A DNA stretch of 64,000 nucleotides from the NCBI RefSeq assembly GCF_001522545.3, contig NC_031768.1, forward strand, positions 111,109,212 to 111,173,211. The letters run 5' to 3'. Shown one piece after another: positions 1 through 15,300 of this stretch. Source of the stretch: Parus major (Eukaryota; Chordata; Aves; Passeriformes; Paridae). Positions within the stretch are counted from its first letter, which is position 1; every line of letters begins with the position of its first letter. The position numbers were made by a program, and so were the translations under genes. The notes under the pieces were generated by a model. That model was not told the DNA's origin. It ran no database searches and saw only the letters and a program-made list of their open reading frames with translations.

Positions 1-288
1 TTTAAAATTTTTAGGTGCAAATAACTTCAGATCATTAACAACTTCTGACATGCCATGCCACTTTAAAGTTAATGAGGGAGTTGGAGAGAATTCATTGTTT
101 TTCCTAATAAAAAATCAGACTTGAAAAAATCAAAAAGATGCTTTCTACTAAGCAAAAGAAAAAGCTTATGGTCAATAAAACATGGAATTCAGAAATGAAA
201 AACAGATCAAGAATGAAGTGAACATAGAAGTGAATGGACAATGGAGAATGGTTTAAAAAGGTACAAAACCCCGAATACTTTCAATTAC

Positions 289-357
289 CAGGATGATGTG
301 TTTCACCAAGAGGCTCAAGTTTTCGAAGTCTATTAAGTTTGGGAGTTCCCCATCCAA
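289..357 (-). CDS. ARL13B: ARL13B coding exon 9
   Basis: This 69-base exon encodes residues 374-395, [20 protein letters not shown] and HP, matching human [21 protein letters not shown]. The acceptor is gttttcctttag and the donor gtaatt. The next exon should begin inside an Asp codon (DFYRKPLPP in human), and no such sequence is found between 1 and 288, so the terminal exon is outside the window. Confidence 0.92.
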
Positions 358-3300
358 CTAAAGGAAAACAAAAACTGTCAGAGCATTCCATGACTGCACT
401 GGATTATTCTGAGCTGTACAGACACCACATCTCCTTGGGAGAAATCAAAGCATTTAGAAATGCCAAGCTATGCATTACACTGCATCCATGCTGAAAAATG
501 ATGAAATACTTAAAAAAGAAACTGATCCACCTTAAAAATATTGATATTTTAATCACTTCAGTGAGTAATCAAGTTTCTGGCTCTTTTTTTGGGAAAATTA
601 TGTTCTCTTCCATGGAATAGGCTAAGTCAATATCATGAAGTTCATATCCTGAAGTGGGAAACTGTATCAAAGATTTTCTAGAGAGAAAGGTTTAGCAGCT
701 CCTCTTTGTATGAAGACCAGTCAAGTTTCATAATTCACAAGTGAGACTTTCAAAGGATTACCAACCACAAATTGAGACATCAACTATTGTTTTTATACTT
801 ACCTGGTGGAAGAGCTGGTGGTGGTGTAGGATTCTTGGGAAGAGAGTCCTCTGCATTAACAGGTTCTACTCTGTGGCCCCTTTTTAATTTTGGTTTTTTA
901 CTTTTTTTCTTACTGTTATCTACATCCAACAGAAATAAAACATATCCTACATCAGATTCTAATACAATTGTTGGGGAGATACATCAGTTTTCAGTCCAAA
1001 CTTAGACGTAAAATTATGGGAAATGTAAATCATACAACAGTTTGCTATAGCTAATGAACTGTGGGCCTAAAATATTGGCAAACACAGGTCACACAATATT
1101 TTTCTATAAGAAAATAAACTATGGGCATAAAATATATGCAAACTCTATGTTTCCATGAAGAAATTCAACTTATATAATCTATTTCTGCATTTTTCTGTTT
1201 CCAATAGATGACATTGGTATGTGGTATAATGGCAATATGGACAGAAGGAAGAAGCATGTGAAAAATCACATGAAATTATTTAAAAGGCAGCAGTTTTACC
1301 TGAGTCAAGGCATTCTGAGGCTTGTTGGTCACTCTCTTCTGTATGCTGCAAAAGCTGGGCAGTCGTAGAGTTGCACCTTTCCAACCTGCTGTCATTTGTG
1401 TTTTGGCTACTGCTACTTGATATGTGGTCCTGCTCTGCTTGAGGATTCAAAACAATTGTAGCCTTTTCAGTCTCCAACTTTTGCCTCTTCTTTTCCTTTT
1501 CCAGCTGTTTTTCATTCTAACAAAATGGACAAGATTTTTTTTTTAATGACTTCAAATGCTGTAAACTGTCTAGTAAGTCAGGAAGGTTATTAAAAAATGA
1601 AAATATTCCCTCAATATCCTACATTTAGCATAGAATTTATTTTCAAATAGATGAAGAAATTAAATTTCCAATACCCTACCCAGAGGAAGGGAGGGGGAAT
1701 CATAAAACAGAAGGATCTTTAGACTTATTGCCTGTTCTCTTGTTTTACTATTGGTTCTATTAAAAAAAACCCCAAAACTATCTTCTACTTTCTTTCCCTT
1801 CAATTATTTTTTTTAATGAATTACTTAAAAAAAATACAGATGCACAGATCCTAAGTCTTCAGAAAATGCTATCCCAGTTTGGATAAATACCTATTGTGGC
1901 ATACAACCACAATGACAGGCTGCTTCACAATTTTCTGCAATATTCACAGCTGCACCTTTATTTTCTTGCTTTTGATGTTATTGCTCAATGGATTATTGTG
2001 CATGTAGCTGCCTTGACATGTGCTGTGGATATGGGTGCTTTTGTCTTGGAGAAAGGCAAATGTTTGAACTACTTGCTGGAAAAGTTCACATGTGTCTTTA
2101 GATTGTGTTATCTCCAGGCAACTGAATAAAAAAATATGAAGTCAGAAACGTAGGTTGAGGGAACTTTAATATATGAATGTGATTTTCATATTTCAAAATT
2201 AATAAAAATTCTCAGGAGTCTATTTTCAACTGAAAAGAGGTTATGCTCACGAAACTGAAAAACTGAAGAAGTCAGGAATATTTGAAATGACTCACCACAT
2301 CACTAAAACACTTTAGAAGAAACTAATAGACCTTGAATATTTTCCACTTCTGAATCCCAGGAGTTTAATTATGAAATGTTTTCAGTCGTGTGTTTATATT
2401 TATACTGTATCTACAAAAGTTTTATTGGCCAATCAATAATAGAGGTTTTCTTATCACAAAAACATTGATTCAACACACAGAATACAAGGCTGTCAAGATT
2501 AAAATAAGAGTTAAAAAAAGTGCTGTGCAGACAGGCTTAGAACAACTCTTTCAAATGACCATTTTTCTCACTGCCTCTCAGACATCTGTTAGTGGTAGTG
2601 CTAAACAGATCCAGATTTCCACATACTATCCTACCTCAGAGATTACAGCAGATATAGGCTGGAAGGGGTTTCCATGTTTCCCAGGCTCAGGGTCTTCCTC
2701 CTCAGGTGCATTTCCTTCTTCTTTTTCCCTTTGGCATTGTTGGTGGGTTTATGTTGTTTCAGTGGTTTTGGTGTTTGGTTTTGAGGGTATTTTTTTGGGG
2801 CAAGGGAAGGGCAAAGAGGGAGAAAGAATAAAGAATTATGAAGAAACCATAAATTTTATAGAGAACAATGTCAACCCTCCCCAATACACCTCTTAGTGTG
2901 GCATAAACAATCCAACATGGTCAAGAGGTTTTGTGTGTGTAGAGACACGTGGCAGATCAGGAGAAAACCAATTTTTTTAGAAATTTGTGAAACATATGAA
3001 GACCATGCCAAGTTCCAGCTGTTTAAAATGTACTTTACTAATTTACTAGCTGATTTAAACCAAAACAGCCAGAATATAGTCCAAGACACTTCCCAGATAC
3101 TTCACACAGTAACTGAGACTCAAAATTCTCTGCCTATATAAGGCAGAGGACAATAGTGCTCAGCAAATATCTTAGGAATGCCCCAGTAAAATGATTAACA
3201 TCAGTTTTTCATAGGCACCACAACAGGCTGCTAAAGACTAGTAAAACCTCTGAAGGGGAGTAATCACTTATCCTGCTTCCCCTCAGTGCATCATCTTTAG

Positions 3301-6300
3301 TTCCTTCATGACTCACCTGTTGGATATCCTGAAGTTTATTAAGCATGGTATTAAATAAATTTTCGTATCTAGTCTTTGGTAATTCACATATGGGTTACAG
3401 AATCTAACTTAATACTTTATTTTAGAAGGTAACTTCAGATTAAATTACAGGAATTATTTTTTAGGCCAGCCTTCTGTGAAGTTGTATTAGTAAGGCCAAA
3501 TTTATTCCACAATTACCTTTCAATTCTCATTCACAGTACATTTCCAGCATGCACTAAATCAAATAAAGGGGATGAAGAGGCAAAAGCTTCAAAAGAAAGA
3601 TTCTTGGCTTGTAAGCTTTAAATCCAGGACAGCCTGGTTCCCATAAGAACTATGCACAGGACTGAACCAAATATCTTAGAGAAGGGAGGAAGGATGGAGT
3701 AGGAATCACAGGCAAAATACCTCTGCTCCCGTATCCTCCTGACTCGCTCAGCTCGTTCCAGTTTCTTCTGCTCCTCAAGTGCTTTTTGCTCTGTTGTGTC
3801 TCTCTGGATGCGCTCATGTAAGGCATCAAAATCCTTTGCTATGATATGGAGGAGCCAAAATAACCCCTTTTTTATTGATTTATCAATTTTTTTTCCACAG
3901 CCCATGACTGCTGAGCAAGGTTCCTGTAAATACACAGAGAAGGAGGGAAAAAATATTTGTGGTTCAGACCACATTCCTTGACTGGAAACAAGAAATTAGC
4001 TGAACAAATACGGGTTATAAATAGTCCATGCTAGATTTATCAGTCAAAATGGAAAAATCTGAGATGAAAAATAATCAGCTTTGCTTCAGTTCATGACAAA
4101 AAATTCAGCATGTTCATAAGCACCTCGGGGATAAATAAAATCTCCTGAGAATTTGTCAGAAAAGCTGTCAAACCAATTCAATTTTTTGTACCAGAACAGG
4201 CACTGCACCTCGCCTGGAGTAAAACTTTTTGTCATTATACTCTCAGCAGCAAGTGAGAGAAACATGATCTAGGCAAAGCTGTTGGAAGTGACAGGCAAAC
4301 CTCATCGAGAAAATAGTTCTGAAATAGTTATGAAAACACATCTGGTAAGAAAACATTGAAGGGCCAAGAGTGCTTCTCTTGAGATTAAAACACTTCAGGC
4401 AAATAGAATAATAGCTTTCAAAAACATAAGATGAAACTGCAAATAGGAAAAGAATAATTTCCTCTTAATTTTTCATTTCAGGATGACAAGCTTTAACTGG
4501 GACAAAAGAGATGGGGCTTGATCCAGGCTTGAAACATGGAGAAGATATTCTGTCAAGATCTCCTGGGAACTCTTTTCCAGAATGTTTTGGAGCACTGTGT
4601 GTGTCTCTTAAAACATTCTCTGAGTAACAATTGAATAGATCCAGCTATGTGTATAACATGTAGAGATGGTATTTCATGCTGATCATGTTCAGGATTTGTG
4701 TTTATGGAGAGACCAACTCTCCAGTGTCAAGATCTGAAAAACTCTCAGTGCTCTCTCCATCTGACAAGCATTTAAATGGCACCACAGTCAGATATTGAAT
4801 GTGCAATTTATGACAGAAAAAAAAGAATTCTGACCAGTTATGTTTAAATTAAGGTTCAAATATGAGTCCTTTTCACTATGGAACCCTACAAAAACCTCCA
4901 GCAGGACCTACTCAGAAAGGAGATGTACAGAAGATGGATACAACTTGTTTCTTTGAGGAAACAAAGATCAAACACTGGCCAGCACGGGACAATGTTCTCA
5001 GTTTTCATCAAGATCATTGTTACTGCAGTTTGGTTACAAAATATAAAAATTTAGAAATATGGAATACACAGACAAATAAGAAAAAGAGGTAGGTCATTCT
5101 CACTGACACTGTCCAACAGCAAGACAAATTATTCCTCCCATTTGTTTTAATACTGTGTGGGGAAATTTAAAGATCCAGTGGAAAATTAACTAAAAGAATA
5201 AGAAGAAACAAAAGGTTTTTTGGTCCCTGCCCAACTTTTTATCTTGTTTCACAATACCTCTGTTTAAATTGACCCCAGGAGTCATCCCACTGAAGGAATT
5301 TGGGACCATGTTTATCTTAAAAAGCCTGGTGAAGAAGGTGTCCATTAGAGTATGGAACAGTCTTATGAGTGTGTGATCTGGTATCTTTAGTAATTACACA
5401 TAAAATAGAAATAAAGAAAAAGAAGAGCATTTTACTGACACGTCAGAAATTAGGCAATTCAGATGTACTGGAATACACTAGTATCTTTCAGGTCTTTTTT
5501 ACTGAAAATTTTTCAAGAAAATATTTTTGGCACTGAAGTTCCTCGAAAATAAAACAAGGATGAACTTGCGATTTTAATTTTTATCATTGCTATATGTGCA
5601 TAGTGCAAAGTGCACTAACTGAAAGAAAGCACTCAGATAATCATGACACAATAAACAGAGCTGTGCCCTGCTCTAACTCAGCTATTGTAGCAAATAATAG
5701 CGATATGTAGTGCTCAATAAATTTTGCAAACCTCCCTAATGAATTAAAATTATTTTTAAATTTTAAAATCCAAAGCTGAAATGGTTTTGCAAAAATGCCT
5801 TATTTTGCTTAATAACAGCATAACATTTATTATCTTTCAAAATTATTTTAAAGCCATCAGAAAAAGATTGTGGAATTAAAACCCTACCTAAGACACTGGT
5901 TGATTAAAATAAAGGCTTAAAGAAAAACTTCAGGGACTACTAATGTGGATATATTATTTGAAATATCGACCAATATTAAGTAAGTTTCATAAAGATTTCT
6001 GATTTTGGCTCCCCCCACAATGACTTCCTGCTAGGTTTTTTTCTTAACAGGACAGTGAATACTGCATCTAAATTTCAGTTTTATGCCATATAGCACAATT
6101 TCCTACCTTAATGGAAGCTTTACAAAGATATGAGAAAATACAGCATCTTAAAATCTACTTACAATTTGACAGAGACACTTGTGTTCATTAACCAGCCTTT
6201 CCAGAGATAACGACTCGATTATATCTGCTTCTGACAGTGCTCCTTCTCTGTCCTGCTTATTTGCCAGCCTAGAGGGAAGATCAAAAGAAACACTCAGCAT

Positions 6301-9300
6301 CCTGCCACTAGAGAGACTTTGACATCTCCAAAAGCTGAGGAAGAAGGGGAAGACTGAGAAAGAAAAGATAAAATTCCTTGTTTCAGCTTTAATTATTTCT
6401 TCCACTTAATAAGTATGTTAGTCTAGGCACCATTTTCATCAGATACTAATGTTAGATAATCACTAAGGTGCTCAGTAATAATTTAATATTATTTCTAGAG
6501 AAATCAATCATATTTACAGTAAAGAAAATGGACATAATAGACCATCCTGCTTTACATCTAAAGCAGCACAGGAAGATCTGTTAGAGCCTCTGGATGAAAG
6601 TTCACGGTTTTGCAACTTCCCAAACCATGAGAATTTCCCTGTGTAAAAGTGCTTCAGGATCATCTCACTGCCTGTAACCCAGCATTTCTCTCTGATGCCA
6701 AACAATGTTTTGAACTTGCTCTTCCTGAGTAAAACTTGCAGTGTAGAGGGAGGGACCTGCATGAATGGCTCTAAAAACCTTATTTTATTAAATTGATGAA
6801 AGCAAAAAAAAAAAAAACAAACAAAAACCCACATAGCTCACAAAGTAAGTATTCTGTAAGATGAAGATCACTGTCTTGCCACTTATATATGATAGGAAAC
6901 AGGACTCTAGAAGACAGACATTCATTTACGAGTATAAAAATACAATCCAACCTCATTTTGCACTTTCTACAACATCAATAATCCAAGCCAAGTGCTGCAC
7001 AGCATTAGAAAATAGGAAATTTGTACTTGCTTCTCTCTAATAAAGGAATTCCACTCAAACAATGCTCCTCTGAAATTTAGCAACATTTCCATGACATAAG
7101 AACTCTGACTCAGTTTTCCAGATAAGAAGACAAATGGCAGAAGGTTTTGGAACCAGACATCATAGTCCTTCCTCCTGAAATCTCAAGTCATTATCATTAA
7201 TTCAAATGGCTTTTAGGGAACTTAGGCCAAAGCTTGTACTTCGAATTTATGTTAATTCCTTGCTGGGAAGGAACAGTCGTAAGAATTCACTCCATAGTTA
7301 CCAGAACTTGTCAGCACCTTAATTTGATCTAAGACCTTATTCTTCCATATTCTCCAGAATCCCAGTATGAAAGCTTCAGTTCTTAATTATTTTACTCTCA
7401 AGAGAATTTTCTGCATCAAAAGCATTAAAAAAAAAAGCTGTGTTGCATCTACAGCCCAAACCCCCATATTCTTTGTCACCATTACCCTCATGAGCTACGA
7501 TTCATTATCTAATCTTTCATCTTCCTTTTCAAGAATTTGTTTATGAAGGAGACCATAGAAAAGCAGCTTCTCAAATGTCCAGTCTCTCTCAATCTTCACC
7601 ATTCTTAACTATTTGTGGTCCAAACCATTCAAACCATTCACTTATTTATCATCATCCTGAGGATAAAAATCCCTATGTCCTACTGATAATCAAAACTTTG
7701 CTGGCTTAACCTGCAGAGCTGGAGAGAGCACAAAGCTCCCTGCCCTTCCTTGATACTGAATTCCCACTTCTTAAAGAGAGAACTTCTACAGTGCTTTGTA
7801 AGATGTAGTGCAGGGATTCCCAAACCGCTGCTCAATGCATATACAGAACCTGTGGTATTTTCAATATGTTTATAAAACTCTGGCACTGCTTCTTTTCATC
7901 AACCAGCTAGAACAAGACTTATCCCCTCAGTATTTAGCTATGAAACCAAAGTTAAACCAGGGAAAAACTGAGATGCAATGCAAGGAAGTAATTAAAAGAC
8001 TGGAAACAATTAACTTCACTTTTTTTCTCCCCCACATAACCTATTCTGTTAGTCTGAAAATCCTACTGTGCTGCCTCTTAGTCTCAAAAAGCATTCCTCA
8101 GCAGTGCTGTCAATTCATCTAGATCTAACTGAAGGCAGTATTTCTGAGCAGTGTTTGTTGCCACAGCCTATTCCTCCCTCACCTGAAGATTAAATAACTG
8201 CACTATTTCTGCTGCTCTTGCTCTGCACACCCTACAAAGCACAGCTGAAGCAGAATGAAATGCTGGTAAACTGCATAGCTCGGTGGCAGTTTGACACTAA
8301 CATTCCACAGCTTGCAGTACCTGCTGATTTTTAATCTCAAACACCTTGAAAGGTGTCATATTTGTCTTTCTGGTCAATTAGCTTCCACTTTCTCTGCAGC
8401 AATACTGACTGAATTCCAAAAATGTGGCTGAGGTGCTGTACCTGGAAAAGCAACATATCCAAATAGCTGTCTGTGCCTAATCTTCCCAGGAACTGAGGTG
8501 GTTTTGCTGAGGTCCATCTACTGCTGGACACCCCTGCCCACTTCACACTTTAGGTCAAACTTCTAAATGGAGTTCAAGTATTTTTAAGATATTGTAGACA
8601 AATGCATTATTCTGCAGAGGCTTTTTTTTCCCCCCCATGAACAGGTCCATCTACCCTCAAAAACTCCTTTTCCCTCCATGCTTTGGTACAGAAGAAAGCA
8701 AAGCCTGCACTTACACTTGTGCTTCCAAGGTAGGCACTGCTCCACTCGCAGCTTCTAAGGGGAGCTGCTCCAAGGCACTTCCTGCTGCTGGCACTCCAGA
8801 GGGATCCGCCTCCCAGCAGGGCTGGCTTTCAAACAGGCACAACCAGATTCCCCAGGCACAAAGTAATCAATTTGCCTGTCTCCTGCAGTGGCAGAAGGCA
8901 GTTTCAGTCTACCACTCCTGAGGATGATCACACTTGGACAACGATATAAGAATTAGAAGCAGGAAGAATGAAGGAAATACTTCAGGGAATGTTACTCAAG
9001 ACACGTTCCTTAGGGAATATTCTGGAAAAATGTTTTTGGGACTACACTGAAGCTCAACCTCAGGAGTTCCTGTGTAAAGGATAAAAGCCACCATCACAGG
9101 ATTCAGAGGTAAATATTCTTCTCTTAATGTTTCTAAATTTGCAAATATCAGTAAAAGACTTTCTAGTGGGGCTTAGAATGGAAATGTGTGTAAGTGTCAA
9201 GACATAAAAATAATGTATGTATGTCTGCTTTGCAGAGTTAGGTATTTCTGTGGGTGAATATGGACTTACAGCTCTGCTGCTCTTGCACAGGGCCACCAGG

Positions 9301-12300
9301 GTTTGAGGCAAGTTTTTTGCAAAAAAACCTTTTCTTTAGGGAATACATCACTTATCTTAAAAGACAGACCTTCATTTTAATCTTTCAAGTCAGTTGAACT
9401 TCATATATAGCAATTTTTTCATGTTTAAAAACCTGTAGGAGGTATATATCAAACCATACTTGAAAGCATAGCGGAGTGGCTGTTAGTTTATCATATTAAG
9501 TTTGCTGAGTAAGAAGCTTTCATCTATAAAATCATGCTTGGCTTATTTCAGTTTCACATAAAGTATATTTGAATTGTCTTAGTGTAACAAATGTACCTCA
9601 TGCAAGAAATAAAGTAGGCACCTACTGCTTTTAGATCAAGTAGGATTTTTCTAAGCAACTTGAGAGCTTTTGAACTTTAAGAGTCACAGGAAACAATGTG
9701 AAAAGGGAGTGTTATGTGTGCATTGGCACAACTGACATCTACAGCTCAGCAACAATATTTCTCTTTAGAAGCCACTTCTGCCAGAGAAAAACAAAGTCTG
9801 AATGCTATGGAAGTTCCTTGACCTTTCTATAAAATCTCCATTACTGAGCAAAGAGGGAAAAAAACCCCAACAGAAACCAAACCAGTATTAAAAGTTTACT
9901 TTGAAATACAAGATCTGTAAAAATGTCCCAGATATGCTACTTTTGGGGTTATATTTACTCAGAATCAGTGATCACAACCCCAACATTTTGGGTCAGATCT
10001 GCATAGTCTCCATCAAAATTAATGAAGAGCAAAGGATGCCTGAGGTCAAAATTACAGCATCAGAACTACCCCCATGATTGAAAGAAACTGCAGGAAAATG
10101 AATTTTTATGAGAATGGTTTACCTAAGATCAAGAATTAGTCTTTAAGATACTTCAAGAAGCCATAGCTTTGAGGGATGGAATTAGCTGGGAAAGCAAAGA
10201 CAGAAGCTTTGAAATTAAGAGCAGTCTAAAGAAGGGGAAAGAACAATGCCATATTCTTCCCTCTACAGTGAATCTTCTATTTAAAAATGCTGCTCTACCC
10301 TTTCTCCCTTTGGAGTTTTTTTCTCTCATCCATTAACCTTTTTCTTGGGCAATCCTGTGGGCAGCCATCAGAAGGATGTTTTTATTCCAGAGAAATGAGG
10401 CCTCAGCTGATGCAGCATGAAAAATTTTGTCTCTTCATGCTTTGCTCATGTCAACATCCATGAAAGTCAAACTCCTGACCCACACACAGGCAAAAATAAG
10501 TGACTTGTTTTGCTTGTTCCTTCTTCTTCAATTATTGGCAGTTCACGAGCTTTTTGAGGAAGTCATGGAAAACAGAATTCCTCATACTTTTAACAAATAG
10601 GAGAACAGACCAACAGTTTCAAGTGGCCCATGGAAGGCAGTCTTGATGAAGTTCTGAGCCTGCTCTATCAGGTGATTTTTTTGCAGAGTGCCTTCCAAAT
10701 GGAAGTGTTAACAGACCTTCAAGCACATTCTTCTTCAGCATTTCAAGTCCCTGCCCCTTCTGGGTTGCTGACAGCAATGACAAACCAATCAGTAGATTTT
10801 GATGGTTGACACGTGCCTCTTTCTCAAATAAATGGACTTATTTCAATTCATGCCTTCAATTCTCATGCAAAACAGTACTTTGAGTAGTATGGTGAACTAT
10901 AATTAAAAGAAAGTGAATAAAGTACCACAAGATTATTGCCCTGCTCTCATGCAATTTCAGGGAGCTTGTAGGAGACATTTCTGAAAGTCAACATTTTCCC
11001 TAGACAGTTCCTCCACGTCACAAATAAGAGAACAGTTAAAACTAAGATTGTAAACTCCTCCTGTTTACAGTATCTCTAGGCAACTTCAGTCTCATATTAG
11101 CTTTTGAACATGTCACAAGAACATCAGCAGTTATAATTTGTTTCATTTTGTTAAGTGGCCTCATTCTCACCACAAGTCTGAATCATATTCCTATTTACTG
11201 AAAATGTTTCTTGACACACTCTGCTATCAGTTCAATCCCACCTCTTGGTCAAACAGGCTGCAGCCAACAATGTCTGAGCTCACCTAAAGCAAGTTATGTT
11301 CAGCTTCCAGATGTGTAATTCCAAAACAAATGGCAATAAATGATATAACAATATATTTTTAGACAAGATTAAAAAAAAAATTAATTGCTTTCTTATACTC
11401 TATTTCAATTTGCTATATCAAATGCTAGGCAAACTAAGTATAGTCAAATTGTCTGTATGTTTTTTTTAAAAAATCCTACCTTACATTTATTATAGGTGAG
11501 TTCCAAGGCTGTGATAGGCAGTTCTGTGGTCTGACAGAGAAGAAATGGTAATGTAAAGCAGGTGGGATGGTGCACAGCACAAATTCTGAGTCTGCACTTC
11601 TACTGTCAGGAAGACAAATCTCTCACACCACTTAGTGCAATACAAAGCTACTGAGTTCAAACTATATATCTTATTAAATAGAAGCCATCCCACCTGTACT
11701 CTATCCTCCTGCAGCCCTTTCTCTTGCTCCTATTTTATTTGCAAATACTGAATTAAAATATATCAGTATTTGGACCTTAACGAGGTGATCTTTGGGCAGA
11801 GGAGATGATGATTTTCTTTCTAGGTTTCTGCAGCCTCTAGGTTTGTCAGGACTCTTAAAGAGCACTATTGACAGCCAATCTCTGATTAAACAAGTGAAAA
11901 AATCACCATCAAAACATGAAGTTCTTACCAATTACAGAGAATTAGCTGCAGACTAAGCGACTTGTAGAGTGAGATCATTGTTTTGTCAGTGAGGTGAAAT
12001 GCCCTTCACCCTCACTGGGATTTATGTCAGTGCAAAAGCATGAACTCCTCACCTCCTATTATCCAAAGTATCAGCAGGAATGTCTGCAGACATAGAAATG
12101 CTGGTAGATGCTTTTCCTCAAGTCTACATCTGCAGCCACACAATCATAACAAAGATTTCAAAACTCCAAGGAACAAGCTCAGATTTGCAGCTGATTCATT
12201 GCATCTATCTTAGAACCAAATACTTCAGGAATAGCAAAACACCAACACAAGACAGCTACATCTCCTACAACATGACTGTGTTACAGATTTGTGGTCAAAG

Positions 12301-15300
12301 GCCCAAGAATATTTAAAAGTATTTTAAGTCTGTTTTCCCCCTCTCCATATTTCTTGAAAAACTCACTCCAGAGCAGCATGATCTGGCTACACTTTTCCAG
12401 CAACTTTAGCCTAATTCTTCCCCACCTTACAAATTCTTTGAATACTCAGGTCTGCTCTATTACATTTGAATTTCTTGGTTTTACTCAATACCCACATTTG
12501 TCCACCTCCCACAATCCATTTCACACTAATTAGAGAATTCCCAAGCTACCTTGCTTCAAATGCAGCAATTCTATTCCTGTACATACTGGTAATTTTGGTT
12601 TCCCTGGAAGTCTTGTGACAGCTTTTACAAAGTGATAGGACAAGGCTGAAGTGTTTTAAATGCAAGAGGAAAAATTTGGGTCACATGCTAGGAAGGAAGA
12701 AATTCTTTACCGTGAGAGTGGTGAGACTCTGGCACAGGATGCTCAGAGAGAAGTTTTGATCATCCCTGTTGCTGAAACTGTTACTGATTTTGCACTGTCA
12801 TCTCATCTGTGGCATATTTTTAGGCAGAGTAAGCTCTCTGCCTTTGGTATTTTCTTGCTGAACCACTCCCACACTTCCCACAAACAGAAACTTGAACTTA
12901 CAACTATTTTTAAGTATGTTTTGCCAAGGACTTATTTTACAACAGAGATGCTTAAGGGGGTATTTTCATCCAATCACCTTGTGTCTCATAATCCTTGGTT
13001 TAAGCACATTAGTTTACAAAGTATTTAAGTTAAAGGAAACTCTTTAAACAAAGGAGAAAATAAATGAAACTTATAGCAAGATACTTTAGTTACTTCTGAT
13101 GCATCTTTGAGTAACAGGGCAAGATTCCAGAACAACGCCAAACAAGTTCTTCCTTTCCTTGTGAGAACATGAGAGAGCACAAACTGCATTTCTACACAAA
13201 ACACCAGCTTTCCCCTAAGACTACTATAAGGATTTTAAACTATATTCATTTAAATAGTGTATGTCTAATTTTTTGTTGCTAACTTAAGACACTTAAGCAG
13301 TCATCAAGCTCCAGAGTATGACACCAAGATTTACTCATTGCCATTGTGCTCAGAAAAAAAGTTAGATGGGTTTCTTGGCAACACATGACAGAGCTGTAAT
13401 GTAATTTCACTGCAGCTTGGAAATGCATAAAAAATAACAATTAAAAAAAAAAAAAAATGAAAAAAAAGAGCTTAGGATTGCATGTAACATGAAATTCCTT
13501 TGGGACATGTTGCCTGAAAGCATTGTCTACCCAGTGCCCTTAACTGACTCATAGCTAAGGGTCAGGAAAACAAACCTACCCTTATTTTTGGTGCAATCAT
13601 TTAAAAAAACCCAAACAAAAAAACCCTCCCAAAACAACAACAACAAAAAAACTACTAACAAACAAAAAGCCAGAAGTTTCAGCACAGGTAAGGAAGGCAG
13701 CATGAGCCAGAACACAGATCATCCATCTCAAAGAGCTCTTAATGAAAGGACTCTGTTTCTTGATTGCCTGCAAGTCCTCTTCTCTGGAAGAGAGTGCAGG
13801 ATGTTAAAACTCAGGTAAGGTGGCTAATTGTATCAAAAGATCAAATAGAAACAGCACCTTTGCTGTCAGGAATTTTAATCAAGGTGCTGAATAACCAAGA
13901 TCTAGTGAACAAAAGCAGAAATTAAAATAAACAAGAGGCTTTGGGGTTAATTTGGGGACTGAGGAAAAAATAAAACAATCCAGCAAAGCCAAATAAAAAG
14001 CCATTAAACCCAATTACAACTAGAAACAAAAGAGTTCCACACAATTAATTTTCCTACTTCACCCATCCAATTATGTCTTTTAACTTAATGTAGCCCAAAT
14101 CTTATTTTAGGATGTAGGCTCCATGTTTCTTGGGTCTACTGATAAATTCATCAGACAGGTGGAAGAATATTCTATGTGGTTGCTTTGCAATTAAGCAAGT
14201 GGACCTTTCAACTAGCCTTTTTTTTTTTTTTTTTGAGTTGAGAAGATAATACAAAAAATTTCATTTCTGTCAAACTCATTATCTTTGAATTTTGGACTTA
14301 CTTTATCATCATGACAGATTCTTATGGTGGTCCAGCTAGTAGGATTCCCCTAGTCAGTGTGCTGAGGTAATTGTCTTTATCAAGACTTCTCCAGTCACAA
14401 ATAGCATCTGTTTAAATGGAGAGATTCATATAACCCTGTTCCTGAGGAACAACACAGCCAAGTTATCAGAAGGCAAAGACTCTTGCAATACCCTTAAAAT
14501 ATATTTGACAAGGATGTGAAAATTGCATTTCTGAACCTGACAAGTATTTATAGCTATATATAAAGATGCTTCAAGAAGAAAAAACTTAATCACCAATGGG
14601 TTTGCATGATAATAACTGCAATGGGCAGTGAATGTAGGGGCCACACTAAGTCACTGGAGTGCTTTCAGTCCACATACTCCATTTATTCCACTATAAAGAA
14701 TGGGCATGTTTTCCTTTTACTGACAAAAACGTCAAGGAAAATGAAGTGCTTTCATCTCAGTGAAAAGAAAAACAGGATGTACCCCTATATACAAACACAT
14801 AGGACAAAACAAGGACTCAGTAAATGAACAGAGATTGTTGTGGAACACTCAAGAAGCCAAGCCAACAGTTTCCAAGGTTATCTCTGTCATGGAGACATCC
14901 TCATTTCTTTGAAACCAGCATGTGTTCCAATTGCCAGTATAATCAAGTACAATTATTGGCAAGCCTGTTCAGTAGCAGGCTTTGAAGGCAAGCCCAGCAG
15001 CAGAGAAGATATGAAACTAAGATTCAATTGCTTACATTCCAGTCTTTTGAGAGACCGATCTTTAAAAAAGAAAAAAAAAAAATCTCTAGTATTTTCTGCT
15101 CACTCCTTTGATATTTAACAATATTTGCAGATTTGTTTTCCAGTTCTGTGAGGTTCTTCCCTCCAGCCCCAAGGAACACAGTTATTTCAAGAGCAATGCA
15201 CCAATTCTCTTAGATACAAGAAATTCTTGTCTCCTCATAGCACAAGCATTAATGGTGCCCTTAGAACTTGCACCTAATCCCAGGTCTGCCCAGCCCTGCT

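Noticed and set aside
1..288. Terminal exon of ARL13B
   Set aside because: I looked on the minus strand for the expected DFYRKPLPP-like ending and did not find it, so it should lie left of the window.
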